From: Rhodosalinus sp041365695
Lineage (GTDB): Bacteria > Pseudomonadota > Alphaproteobacteria > Rhodobacterales > Rhodobacteraceae
Direction: 5' to 3'
NCBI RefSeq assembly: GCF_041365695.1
Contig: NZ_JBGFSJ010000005.1
Location: 329,367-393,366, forward strand
DNA length: 64,000 nucleotides
Made by a program: the position numbers and the translations under genes. The stretch's first letter is position 1. Every line of letters begins with the position of its first letter. Below the pieces are notes generated by a model. The model was not told the DNA's origin. It did not search any database and saw nothing but the letters and a program-made list of their open reading frames with translations. This document shows positions 21,108-30,108 of the stretch, piece after piece.

Positions 21108-24100
21108 TCAGCCCTGAAGCGGTTTCACCGACAGCTCGCCCTCTTCCCGCGCCTTCATGGCGAGCGTCGCGGCGTGGCTCGCGGCGGCGGTGGTGAAGTA
21201 GGGGATCTTGGCGTAAAGGGCGACCGAGCGGATCTCGCGGCTGTCCTCGACCGCCTGCGCGCCTTCGGTGGTGTTCATCACCAGCGCGACCTCGGCGTTC
21301 TTCAGCCGGTCCACGATGTTGGGACGGCCCTCGTAGACCTTGTTCACGACCTCGCACGCGACACCGTTGTCCGTCAGCCAGGCGGCGGTGCCGCGGGTGG
21401 CGACGATCTCCAGCCCCATCGCGGTGAGAAGCCGGGCGGCCTCGAGCATCTGGGGGCCCTTGTCGGTGTCCCGGATCGACACGAAGGCCCGTCCCGACTG
21501 GGGCAGCTCCATCCCGGCGCCGAGCTGCGCCTTGAGGAACGCGCGCGCGAAGGAGCGGTCCCAGCCCATCACCTCGCCGGTGGAGCGCATCTCGGGGCCC
21601 AGGATCGTGTCGACGCCGGGAAAGCGGGCGAAGGGCATCACCGCCTCCTTCACCGAGAACCAGGGCATCGCCGGGTCCGCGAGCGTCATCGGGTCGGCGA
21701 GGGGCAGGGGCTGGTCGTAGCTCACGTCCTTGTAGGGCGGCCGGCCGGAGAAGGCCGAGAGCGGTTCGCCCGCCATGACGCGCGCGGCGATGGAGGCGAT
21801 GGCCGAGTCGGTGGCCTTGGCCACGAAGGGCACGGTGCGCGAGGCGCGCGGGTTCACCTCGATCAGGTAGACCTCGCCGTCCTTCACCGCGAACTGCACG
21901 TTCATCAGGCCCACCACGCCGAGTTCCAGCGCCAGCGCGCGGGTCTGGCGCTCGATCTCCTCGATGATGGGCGCGGAGAGCGAGTGCGGCGGCAGGCAGC
22001 AGGCGGAGTCGCCCGAATGCACGCCCGCCTCCTCGATGTGCTGCATGATGCCGGCCACGTGCACGTCGCGCCCGTCGGAGATGGCGTCCACGTCCACCTC
22101 CGTCGCGCCGGAGAGGTAGCCGTCGAGGAGCACGGGGCTCTTGCCCGAGACCACCACGGCCTCGTCGATGTAGCGTTCCAGGTGGGCCTGGTCGCGCACG
22201 ATCTCCATGGCGCGGCCGCCCAGAACGTAGGACGGGCGGATCACCAGCGGAAAGCCGATCTCCTCGGCGATGGCGCGGGCCTGCGCCTTGGAAGACGCGA
22301 TCCCGTTCTGGGGCTGTTTCAGATCGAGCTTGTTCACCAGCGCCTGGAAGCGTTCCCGGTCCTCGGCGAGGTCGATCGCGTCGGGCGTGGTGCCGAGGAT
22401 CGGGATGCCCTCGGCCTCGAGCGCCCGGGCCAGTTTCAGGGGCGTCTGCCCGCCGAACTGCACGATGACCCCGTGCAGCGTGCCGGCCTCCTGCTCCACC
22501 CGGAGGATTTCCATCACGTGCTCGAAGGTCAGCGGCTCGAAGTAGAGGCGGTCGGAGGTGTCGTAGTCGGTGGACACCGTCTCCGGGTTGCAGTTGACCA
22601 TGATGGTCTCGTAGCCCGCGTCGCTCAGCGCGAAGCAGGCGTGGCAGCAGCAGTAGTCGAACTCGATGCCCTGCCCGATCCGGTTCGGACCGCCGCCGAG
22701 GATCACCACCTTCTTCCGGTCGCTGGGGCGCGCCTCGCACTCCACCTCGCCCATCATCGGCGCCTCGTAGGTGGAATACATGTAGGGCGTCTGCGCCTCG
22801 AATTCGGCGGCGCAGGTGTCGATGCGCTTGAAGACCGCGGTGACGCCGAGATTGAGGCGCGCGCGCCGGACCTGTGCCTCCTCCCGGCCCGTCAGCTCCG
22901 CGAGGCGGGCATCGGTGAAGCCCATCATCTTCGCCGCGCGCAGCCCCTCTTCCGTGACCGGCAACCCGTCCCGGCGCAGCCTGTTCTCGGCCTCGACGAT
23001 CTCGCGGATCCGCGCGAGGAACCACGGATCGAAACTGGTGATGGCCCCGATCTCCTCGTCGTCGAGGCCATGGCGCATGGCCTGCGCGATCACGCGAATC
23101 CGGTCGGGCGTCTTGCGCGAGAGCGCGCGGACGATCGCGGCGTGGGCCTGGTCGGGATCGTCGGCGCCGTCGATCGCGATCTCGTCGAAGCCGGAAAGCC
23201 CGGTCTCGAGGCTCGACAGCGCCTTCTGCATCGATTCGTGGACCGTGCGGCCAATGGCCATCGCCTCGCCCACCGACTTCATCGAGGTGGTGAGGTCGGG
23301 CTCGGCGCCCGGGAATTTCTCGAAGGCGAAGCGCGGGATCTTGGTCACGACATAGTCGATGGTCGGCTCGAAACTGGCGGGCGTGACCTTGGTGATGTCG
23401 TTGTCGAGCTCGTCGAGGGTGTAGCCCACGGCGAGCTTCGCCGCGATCTTGGCGATGGGAAAGCCCGTGGCCTTCGAGGCCAGCGCGGAGGAGCGCGAGA
23501 CGCGGGGGTTCATCTCGATCACCACCATGCGCCCGTCTTCGGGGTTCACCGCCCATTGCACGTTGGAGCCGCCGGTCTCCACGCCGATCTCGCGCAGGAC
23601 GGCGATCGAGCCGTTGCGCATGATCTGGTATTCCTTGTCGGTCAGCGTGAGCGCCGGCGCGACGGTGATCGAATCGCCCGTGTGCACGCCCATCGGATCC
23701 ACGTTCTCGATGGAGCAGACGATGATGGCGTTGTCCGCGCGGTCGCGGACCACCTCCATCTCGAACTCCTTCCAGCCAAGCAGGCTCTCGTCGATCAGGA
23801 TCTGGCTGACGGGCGAGGCGTCGAGGCCCGAGCGGCAGTAATGCTCGAAATCGTCGCGGTTGTAGGCGATGCCGCCGCCGGTGCCGCCCAGCGTGTAGGC
23901 CGGGCGGATGATGGCCGGCAGGCCCACATGCTCGAGCGCGGCCATGGCCTCTTCCATGGAGTTCGCGATGGTGGCCTTCGGGTTCTCGAGGCCGATCCGC
24001 TCCATCGCCTCGCGGAAGAGCTTGCGGTCCTCCGCCATCTCGATGGCCGCGCGCCGCGCGCCGATCATCTCCACGCCGAAGCGGTCCAGAACGCCCATCT

Positions 24101-24410
24101 CCTCGAGCTTGAGCGCCGTGTTGAGGCCGGTCTGCCCGCCCATCGTGGGCAGGAGCGCGTCGGGCCGCTCCTTCTCGATGATCCGGGCCACGATCTCGGG
24201 GGTTATCGGCTCGATATAGGTGGCGTCGGCGAGGCCGGGGTCCGTCATGATCGTCGCCGGGTTGGAGTTGACCAGGACGACCCGGTAGCCTTCTTCCCGG
24301 AGCGCCTTGCAGGCCTGCGCGCCGGAGTAGTCGAACTCGCAGGCCTGACCGATGATGATCGGCCCCGCCCCGATGATCATGATCGACTGGATGTCGGTGC
24401 GTCTGGGCAT
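21108..24410 (-). CDS. carB: Carbamoyl-phosphate synthase large subunit
   Basis: Makes carbamoyl phosphate from bicarbonate, ammonia (from CarA) and two ATP, for arginine and pyrimidines. The 1100-residue protein has the duplicated ATP-grasp synthetase halves, each starting with a dinucleotide-like loop (IMIIGAGPIIIGQACEFDYSG, then VVILGGGPNRIGQGIEFDYCC), and a C-terminal MGS-like allosteric domain (about 960-1100; SIRDTDKGPQMLEAARLL, MNTTEGAQAVEDSREIR). The ATG at 24410 starts the normal MPRRTDIQSIMIIG N-terminus; an upstream in-frame ATG adds 12 unlikely residues. carA is not adjacent, which is common in this group. It is divergent from bchE. Confidence 0.98.
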   Translation of the reverse strand: MPRRTDIQSIMIIGAGPIIIGQACEFDYSGAQACKALREEGYRVVLVNSNPATIMTDPGLADATYIEPITPEIVARIIEKERPDALLPTMGGQTGLNTALKLEEMGVLDRFGVEMIGARRAAIEMAEDRKLFREAMERIGLENPKATIANSMEEAMAALEHVGLPAIIRPAYTLGGTGGGIAYNRDDFEHYCRSGLDASPVSQILIDESLLGWKEFEMEVVRDRADNAIIVCSIENVDPMGVHTGDSITVAPALTLTDKEYQIMRNGSIAVLREIGVETGGSNVQWAVNPEDGRMVVIEMNPRVSRSSALASKATGFPIAKIAAKLAVGYTLDELDNDITKVTPASFEPTIDYVVTKIPRFAFEKFPGAEPDLTTSMKSVGEAMAIGRTVHESMQKALSSLETGLSGFDEIAIDGADDPDQAHAAIVRALSRKTPDRIRVIAQAMRHGLDDEEIGAITSFDPWFLARIREIVEAENRLRRDGLPVTEEGLRAAKMMGFTDARLAELTGREEAQVRRARLNLGVTAVFKRIDTCAAEFEAQTPYMYSTYEAPMMGEVECEARPSDRKKVVILGGGPNRIGQGIEFDYCCCHACFALSDAGYETIMVNCNPETVSTDYDTSDRLYFEPLTFEHVMEILRVEQEAGTLHGVIVQFGGQTPLKLARALEAEGIPILGTTPDAIDLAEDRERFQALVNKLDLKQPQNGIASSKAQARAIAEEIGFPLVIRPSYVLGGRAMEIVRDQAHLERYIDEAVVVSGKSPVLLDGYLSGATEVDVDAISDGRDVHVAGIMQHIEEAGVHSGDSACCLPPHSLSAPIIEEIERQTRALALELGVVGLMNVQFAVKDGEVYLIEVNPRASRTVPFVAKATDSAIASIAARVMAGEPLSAFSGRPPYKDVSYDQPLPLADPMTLADPAMPWFSVKEAVMPFARFPGVDTILGPEMRSTGEVMGWDRSFARAFLKAQLGAGMELPQSGRAFVSIRDTDKGPQMLEAARLLTAMGLEIVATRGTAAWLTDNGVACEVVNKVYEGRPNIVDRLKNAEVALVMNTTEGAQAVEDSREIRSVALYAKIPYFTTAAASHAATLAMKAREEGELSVKPLQG

Positions 24411-24549
24411 GTCAATCCTCAGGGGCTGCGGCGCGCAAATCCGCACGGGTTATAGAGAAGCGCGGCTGCGGTGCAAGGGGGGGGCGGCCGGGCGTTTCCG
24501 AACACCTCGGAACGGCCCTCCGCGTCGGCGCGGCGCCGTGGCTGCGGGC

Positions 24550-24575
24550 TTGATCTGTGTCAATCAAACTTGACA
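24550..24575 (+). promoter_or_regulatory. bchE promoter with overlapping FnrL and PpsR/CrtJ boxes
   Basis: TTGATCTGTGTCAA (24550-24563) matches the FnrL consensus TTGAT-N4-ATCAA with one mismatch. TGT-N12-ACA (24558-24575) is a perfect PpsR/CrtJ box and overlaps the FnrL box by six bases. If FnrL acts at the usual -41.5, transcription would start near 24598, with a CAGATT -10 at 24586-24591 and a 15-base leader. The boxes are seen; their use is inferred from known bchE control in Rhodobacter. Confidence 0.75.
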
Positions 24576-24612
24576 TTAGATCTGTCAGATTTTCCCAAAA
24601 GGGAGACTCGCC

Positions 24613-26277
24613 ATGCGCATTCTGTTCGTCCACCCCAACTACCGCTCCGGCGGGGCCGAGATCGCCGGAACCTGGCCCCCTGCCTGGGTCGCCTACCTGA
24701 CCGGGCATCTGCGGCAGGCCGGTTTCGACGATATCCATTTCATCGACGCGATGACCGACAACATCGCCGACGAGGATCTGGCCGGCCGCATCGAGGCGCT
24801 GCAGCCCGACGTGGTGGGGGTGACGGCGATCACCCCGTCGATCTACCGCGCCGAGGAAGTGCTGCGCATCGCACAGGAGCGTGTGCCCGGCGCGGTGCGC
24901 GTCCTCGGCGGGGTCCACGCCACGTTCATGTACAAGCAGGTCCTGTCGGAAGCGCCCTGGGTCGACGTGATCGTGCGCGGCGAGGGCGAGGAGATCCTGA
25001 CCGAGCTGATGCTCGCGGTGCAGGACGGGCGCTGGCCCGCCGACCGCTACCGCATCAAGGGCCTGGCGTTCCGTGACGGCGAGCAGATCGTGGCGAACGA
25101 GGCCGCGAGCACCGTGAAGGACCTGGAGGCGATCAAGCCCGACTGGACCGTTCTGGAGTGGGAGAAATATATCTACATCCCGCTGAACACCCGCGTGGCG
25201 ATTCCCAACATGGCGCGCGGCTGCCCGTTCACCTGCTCCTTCTGCTCGCAGTGGAAGTTCTGGCGCGACTACCGCGTGCGCGAGCCCAAGGCGGTGGTGG
25301 ACGAGATCGAGGATCTGGTGGAAAACCACGGCGTCGGTTTCTTCATCCTCGCGGACGAGGAGCCCACCATAAACCGCAAGAAGTTCATCGAGTTCTGCCA
25401 GGAACTGATCGACCGCGACCTGCCGCGCCGCGTGCAGTGGGGCATCAACACGCGCGTCACCGACATCTACCGCGACCGGGAGCTGCTGAAATTCTACCGC
25501 AAGGCGGGGCTGGTGCATGTCAGCCTCGGCACGGAGGCCGCCGCGCAGATGAAACTCGACCAGTTCAACAAGGAAACCAAGGTCGACGAGAACAAGACCG
25601 CCATCCGCCTGCTTCGCGAGGCCGACATCCTCGTCGAGGCGCAGTTCATCGTCGGCCTCGACAACGAGACCCGGGAGACGCTGGAAGAGACCTACCAGAT
25701 GGCGTGGGACTGGCAGCCGGACCTGGCGAACTGGGCGATGTACACGCCATGGCCGTTCACGCCGCTCTTCCAGGAACTAAAGGATCAGGTCGAGATCTTC
25801 GATTTCTCGAAATACAACTTCGTCACCCCGATCATGAAGCCCGCCGCGATGGAGCGGGGCGAGCTGCTGGACGGCGTGATGAACAACTATCGCCGCTTCT
25901 ACATGAAGAAGGCGCTCTTCCATTACCCCTGGCGGGGCACGGGCTACCGGCGGCGCTACCTCCTGGGGTGCCTCAAGGCCTTCCTGAAGGCGGGTTTCAA
26001 CCGGACCTTCTACGACCTGGGCAAGGCCGGCTACTGGGGCCCGCAATCGAAGGACAAGGTGGATTTCAACTTCGACGAAACCCGCCAGATCGCCGAGGCG
26101 CAGATGGACGACTGGGAAGCGGCCGCCGACCGCGCCGCGCGTGCACGCGAGCGGCGAGAGGCGGTGCGCGCCCAGATGAAGGAGCGCGGCGCGGAACGCC
26201 GGGAAGGCTTCAAGATGCCGAACGGCGCCGAGGTGCGCGCCTGCGGCGGCTCTGATCAGCAGATGGAGAATGTCTGA
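24613..26277 (+). CDS. bchE: Mg-protoporphyrin IX monomethyl ester oxidative cyclase, anaerobic
   Basis: The oxygen-independent cyclase that forms the fifth ring of bacteriochlorophyll, a cobalamin-dependent radical SAM enzyme. The 554-residue protein has an N-terminal B12-binding domain (about 1-140; LGGVHATFMYKQVL) and a radical SAM core with the CxxxCxxC cluster C204, C208, C211 in ARGCPFTCSFCSQWKFWRDYRVREP. The C-terminal third (FHYPWRGTGYRRRYLLGCLKAF) is BchE-specific. GGGAG at 24601 serves the ATG at 24613. It overlaps bchJ by 8 bases. The promoter carries oxygen-responsive boxes, as expected for an enzyme used only without oxygen. Confidence 0.96.
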   Translation: MRILFVHPNYRSGGAEIAGTWPPAWVAYLTGHLRQAGFDDIHFIDAMTDNIADEDLAGRIEALQPDVVGVTAITPSIYRAEEVLRIAQERVPGAVRVLGGVHATFMYKQVLSEAPWVDVIVRGEGEEILTELMLAVQDGRWPADRYRIKGLAFRDGEQIVANEAASTVKDLEAIKPDWTVLEWEKYIYIPLNTRVAIPNMARGCPFTCSFCSQWKFWRDYRVREPKAVVDEIEDLVENHGVGFFILADEEPTINRKKFIEFCQELIDRDLPRRVQWGINTRVTDIYRDRELLKFYRKAGLVHVSLGTEAAAQMKLDQFNKETKVDENKTAIRLLREADILVEAQFIVGLDNETRETLEETYQMAWDWQPDLANWAMYTPWPFTPLFQELKDQVEIFDFSKYNFVTPIMKPAAMERGELLDGVMNNYRRFYMKKALFHYPWRGTGYRRRYLLGCLKAFLKAGFNRTFYDLGKAGYWGPQSKDKVDFNFDETRQIAEAQMDDWEAAADRAARARERREAVRAQMKERGAERREGFKMPNGAEVRACGGSDQQMENV

Positions 26278-26902
26278 GGCCATGGTGCCTTTCGATGGCA
26301 CCTCCGCCGCGGGCGGCACGGCCGCCCGCATCGGCCCGAACGCGCTGCTGCAGCTCGATCCGCTGCTGCGCGAGGCGGGGCTCGACCGGTCCGTCTACGC
26401 CGCGGCGGGGATCGAGGCGATGCCCGACGGCACCGGGATGATCGACGAGCGGCCCGTGGCACGCGTGCACCAGGAGCTGCGGCGGATCGCACCCGGCCGC
26501 GCGCCCGACCTCGCCCATGCGGCGGGCGTGGGCACCGGGCGCTACATCCTCGCGCATCGCATCCCCCGCCCGGCACAACGTCTTCTGAGGATGCTGCCCG
26601 CGCCACTCGCCGCCCGCCTACTCGCCCGCGCGATCGCCGCGAATGCCTGGACCTTCGCCGGCTCGGGTCGGTTCTCGGTGAAAACGCCTTTCTGTTTCGA
26701 AATCGCCGACAATCCGGTCGTCCGCGGTGAAACGGCGCCGCGCCCCGTCTGCGACTGGCACTCGGGCGTCTTCACCACGCTTTACGCCGCGCTCGCGCAT
26801 CCCGACATGCGCTGCACGGAGACGGCGTGCTGCGCCGCGGGCGCGCCCGCCTGCCGGTTCGAGATCGCCCGCCCGTCGCGCGCGGTCACTCGCCGGCCTT
26901 GA
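26270..26902 (+). CDS. bchJ: Bacteriochlorophyll biosynthesis V4R-domain protein
   Basis: A 210-residue protein of the BchJ family, once thought to be the 4-vinyl reductase and now usually viewed as an accessory factor that helps deliver protochlorophyllide intermediates. The conserved LDPLLREAGL, ERPVARVHQELRRI and AANAWTFAGSGRFSV stretches and the C-terminal V4R-type cysteine segment (CTETACCAAGAPACRFEI) identify it. Its start codon lies inside the end of bchE (8-base overlap), so the two are coupled, as in other purple bacteria. Its last 17 bases overlap the end of the convergent cfa gene. Confidence 0.9.
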   Translation: MSEAMVPFDGTSAAGGTAARIGPNALLQLDPLLREAGLDRSVYAAAGIEAMPDGTGMIDERPVARVHQELRRIAPGRAPDLAHAAGVGTGRYILAHRIPRPAQRLLRMLPAPLAARLLARAIAANAWTFAGSGRFSVKTPFCFEIADNPVVRGETAPRPVCDWHSGVFTTLYAALAHPDMRCTETACCAAGAPACRFEIARPSRAVTRRP

Positions 26903-28139
26903 GCTGCCTCACTGCGGGGTGCGGCGTGTAGAGATAGGCGCGCGAGGCGGGAACCATGGTCTGGTCATGGGCGAGTTGAAGCTGGAACACGCCCTGCCGC
27001 GTCTCGTCGAATGTCACCTCGCATGCCGTGAGGTAGTAGCGCCACATGCGCACGAAACGCTCGTCGTTGAGCGTGCGCACCGCGTCGAGATTGGCCTCGA
27101 ACCGGTGCCGCCATTCGCGCAGCGTCCGGGCGTAATGGTAATGGCCGGCAAGGACTTCCAGATCGGTGATCCAGAGCTCCGACGCCTCGACCGGAACCGC
27201 GAGCTCGGAGAGCGATGGCACGTAGCCGCCGGGAAAGATGTACTTGCTGAGCCAGGCGGATTGCGTGGTCGGCGGCGACACCCGGCCGATCGTGTGGATG
27301 AGCGCCACGCCGTCCGGGGCGAGCAGGTCGCGCACCTTGTCGAAATAGACGGGCAGCTGCGGCAGGCCGACATGCTCCAGCATCCCGACGCTGACGATGC
27401 GGTCGAAGCGCTCGTCGAGCTTGCGGTAATCGAGCAGCCGGAACTCGACGCGGTGCGAAAGCCCCTCGGCCTCGGCCCGCGCCCGGGCGCGCCCGAGCTG
27501 GTTTTCCGACAGCGTCACGCCCAGGACGCGCGCGCCGTAATCCCTCGCGAGCGTGAGCGCCATGCCGCCCCAGCCGCAGCCGATGTCGAGCACCCGGTCG
27601 TCGGGTCGGATCATCAGCTTTTCCGCGATATGCGCTTTCTTGGCAGCCTGCGCCTCTTCCAGCGTCATGTCCGGCCGGGCGAAATAGGCGCAGCTGTACT
27701 GCCAGTCCTCGTCGAGGAAGAGACCGTAAAGATCGTCGGAAAGATCGTAGTGATGCGCCACGTTGCGCCGCGCCGAAAGCGGCGTGTTGCGCATGGCCCA
27801 GCGGCGCAGCGCGAAACGCAGGCCCCCGAGCGCCCGCGCGACGGGCGTGTAGCTCTGGCTGTTGTCGGCATTGCCGCGGTTGGAGACGAGAAGCCGCAGC
27901 AGAGGCTCGAGCTGGTCGGTCGCGATCTCGATCGTGCCGTTCATGTAGCCCTCGCCCAGCGCCAGTTCCGGGGCTAGGCAGATCCGGCGATAGACCGCCT
28001 CTTCGGCGATGCGAACCTCTGCCGCGTATCCTTCTCCGCCGGGACCGAACTCCGCGGCCTTGCCGTCCGGGCCGATCACCTTCAGCCGGCCCTTCCGGAT
28101 CATGCGCCGCAACATTCCTTCAAAGCTGCTTCTCCACAT
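26886..28139 (-). CDS. cfa: Cyclopropane-fatty-acyl-phospholipid synthase family methyltransferase
   Basis: A SAM-dependent methyltransferase that adds a methylene group across double bonds of membrane lipid acyl chains. The 417-residue protein has the Cfa N-terminal lipid-binding region (APELALGEGYMNGTIEI), the marker NVAHHYDLSDDLYGLFLDEDWQYSCAYF, the SAM loop VLDIGCGWGGMALTLARDYG, and GVTLSENQ. A C-terminal HYARTLREWRHRFEANLD stretch is also conserved. The start at 28139 is set by homology; the frame is open upstream but not protein-like. It is divergent from aspS. Confidence 0.93.
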   Translation of the reverse strand: MWRSSFEGMLRRMIRKGRLKVIGPDGKAAEFGPGGEGYAAEVRIAEEAVYRRICLAPELALGEGYMNGTIEIATDQLEPLLRLLVSNRGNADNSQSYTPVARALGGLRFALRRWAMRNTPLSARRNVAHHYDLSDDLYGLFLDEDWQYSCAYFARPDMTLEEAQAAKKAHIAEKLMIRPDDRVLDIGCGWGGMALTLARDYGARVLGVTLSENQLGRARARAEAEGLSHRVEFRLLDYRKLDERFDRIVSVGMLEHVGLPQLPVYFDKVRDLLAPDGVALIHTIGRVSPPTTQSAWLSKYIFPGGYVPSLSELAVPVEASELWITDLEVLAGHYHYARTLREWRHRFEANLDAVRTLNDERFVRMWRYYLTACEVTFDETRQGVFQLQLAHDQTMVPASRAYLYTPHPAVRQLKAGE

Positions 28140-28313
28140 CGTCCCCCACTTCCCGGAGGCGCCGCGGGCGCCGCCGCCAAAGACTTTCCTGCACTCCCGG
28201 TCGCGCAGTATGCCACCGAGTACGGGAATCGCAAAATCCGCCCGCGCGCCCGCACCTTGACTTCGCCCGCCAAGCCCTGTTTCTCGGCGCGGAACCGCGG
28301 ACCGGAGGCCGAC

Positions 28314-30089
28314 ATGCACCCTTATCGCAGCCACACCTGCGCCGAGCTCAGCACCAGCGACGTGGGCCAGACCGTGCGCCTTTCGGGATGGGTGCACCGC
28401 GTGCGCGACCACGGCGGCGTGCTTTTCATCGATCTACGCGACCACTACGGCATCACGCAGGTGCTGTGCGATCCCGACAGCGCGGTCTTCGCCGAGGTGG
28501 AGAAGGTGCGCTCGGAATGGTGCGTCCGCATCGACGGCGAGGTGAAGGCGCGCGATCCCTCGCTCATCAATCCCAAGATCCCCACCGGCGAGATCGAGGT
28601 CTACATCCGCGACATCGAGGTGCTGGGCGCCGCCGCGGAATTGCCGCTGATGGTGTTCGGAGACCAGGAATACCCCGAGGAGACGCGCCTTCGGTATCGC
28701 TACCTCGATCTGCGGCGCGAGGAGATGCAGCGCAACATGACGCTTCGGTCGGACGTGGTCGCCTCGATTCGCCGCCGGATGTGGGACATCGGCTTTCGGG
28801 AGTACCAGACGCCGATCATCACCGCCTCCTCGCCCGAGGGCGCGCGCGACTTCCTCGTGCCGTCGCGCCTGCATCCGGGGCGGTTCTACGCGCTGCCGCA
28901 GGCGCCTCAGCAGTTCAAGCAGCTGCTGATGGTCTCGGGCTTCGACAAGTACTTCCAGATCGCGCCCTGCTTCCGCGACGAGGATCCCCGCGCCGACCGC
29001 TCGCCCACCGATTTCTACCAGCTCGACATGGAAATGAGCTTCGTCACCCAGCAGGACGTCTTCGACACGATCCAGCCAGTGATCGAGGGCGTGTTCGAGG
29101 AGTTCGGCGGCGGCCGCAAGGTCGACAAGGTCTGGCCGCAGATCAGCTTCGCCGACGCGATGCTGCATTACGGAACCGACAAGCCCGATCTGCGCAACCC
29201 GATCAAGATGCAGACCGTGTCGGAGCATTTCCGCGGCTCGGGCTTCGCGATCTTCGCCTCGCTGCTGGAGCAGGAGGGCACCGAGATCCGCGCCATCCCC
29301 GCACCGGGCGGCGGCTCGCGCAAGTTCTGCGACCGGATGAACAAGTTCGCGCAGGAGCAGGGGCTGCCGGGGATGGGCTACATCTTCTGGCGCGACGGCG
29401 AGGACGGGGTGGAAGCCGCCGGGCCGCTGGCCAAGAACATCGGCCCGGAGCGGACCGAGGCGATCCGCCGGCAGCTCGGCCTCGGCAAGGGCGACGCCGC
29501 CTTCTTCCTCGGCGGCCGGCCGAAGGAGTTCCAGACCGTCGCCGCGCGGGCGCGCGACGTGATCGGCCGCGAGTTGAACCACCTCGACGAGAACCGCTTC
29601 GCCTTCGCCTGGATCGTGGATTTCCCGATCTTCGAGAAGGACGCGGAGACGGGCGAGATCGACTTCGAGCACAACCCCTTCTCGATGCCGCAGGGCGGGA
29701 TCGACGCGCTGGAGGGCGACCCGCTCGCGGTGAAGGGGTTCCAGTACGATCTCGCCTGCAACGGCTACGAGCTGGTCTCGGGGGCGATCCGGAACCACCG
29801 GCTGGACGTGATGCTGAAGACCTTCGCCATCGCGGGCTACAGCGAGGCGGAGGTGCGCCGCCGCTTCGGCGGGCTTGCGACCGCCTTCCAGTACGGCGCC
29901 CCGCCGCATGGGGGCTGTGCTGCCGGGATCGACCGGATCGTGATGCTGCTCGCCGACGAGCTCAACATCCGCGAGGTGATCCCCTTCCCGATGAACCAGC
30001 GGGCCGAGGACCTGATGATGGGCGCGCCGTCCCAGCCGTCGCCGGAACAGATGATGGAACTCTCCCTGCGCGTGGTGGAGCGGGACTGA
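28314..30089 (+). CDS. aspS: Aspartyl-tRNA synthetase
   Basis: A class II aminoacyl-tRNA synthetase of the bacterial type, 591 residues. It has an N-terminal OB-fold anticodon domain (TVRLSGWVHRVRDHGGVLFIDLRDHYG), class II motif 2 (FQIAPCFRDEDPRADRSPTDFYQLDMEMSF), the bacterial GAD insertion in the middle, and motif 3 near the end (GAPPHGGCAAGIDRIVMLLADE). GGAGG about 7 bases upstream supports the ATG at 28314. Alphaproteobacterial AspRS of this kind can be non-discriminating and also charge tRNA-Asn; that depends on whether gatCAB and asnS occur elsewhere. Confidence 0.97.
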   Translation: MHPYRSHTCAELSTSDVGQTVRLSGWVHRVRDHGGVLFIDLRDHYGITQVLCDPDSAVFAEVEKVRSEWCVRIDGEVKARDPSLINPKIPTGEIEVYIRDIEVLGAAAELPLMVFGDQEYPEETRLRYRYLDLRREEMQRNMTLRSDVVASIRRRMWDIGFREYQTPIITASSPEGARDFLVPSRLHPGRFYALPQAPQQFKQLLMVSGFDKYFQIAPCFRDEDPRADRSPTDFYQLDMEMSFVTQQDVFDTIQPVIEGVFEEFGGGRKVDKVWPQISFADAMLHYGTDKPDLRNPIKMQTVSEHFRGSGFAIFASLLEQEGTEIRAIPAPGGGSRKFCDRMNKFAQEQGLPGMGYIFWRDGEDGVEAAGPLAKNIGPERTEAIRRQLGLGKGDAAFFLGGRPKEFQTVAARARDVIGRELNHLDENRFAFAWIVDFPIFEKDAETGEIDFEHNPFSMPQGGIDALEGDPLAVKGFQYDLACNGYELVSGAIRNHRLDVMLKTFAIAGYSEAEVRRRFGGLATAFQYGAPPHGGCAAGIDRIVMLLADELNIREVIPFPMNQRAEDLMMGAPSQPSPEQMMELSLRVVERD

Positions 30090-30108
30090 CGCGCCCCGCG
30101 GGCGGCGA

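Noticed and set aside
21174..24455. Long plus-strand open frame opposite carB (over 1000 codons).
   Set aside because: Composition shadow of carB, which is full length on the minus strand with both ATP-grasp halves.
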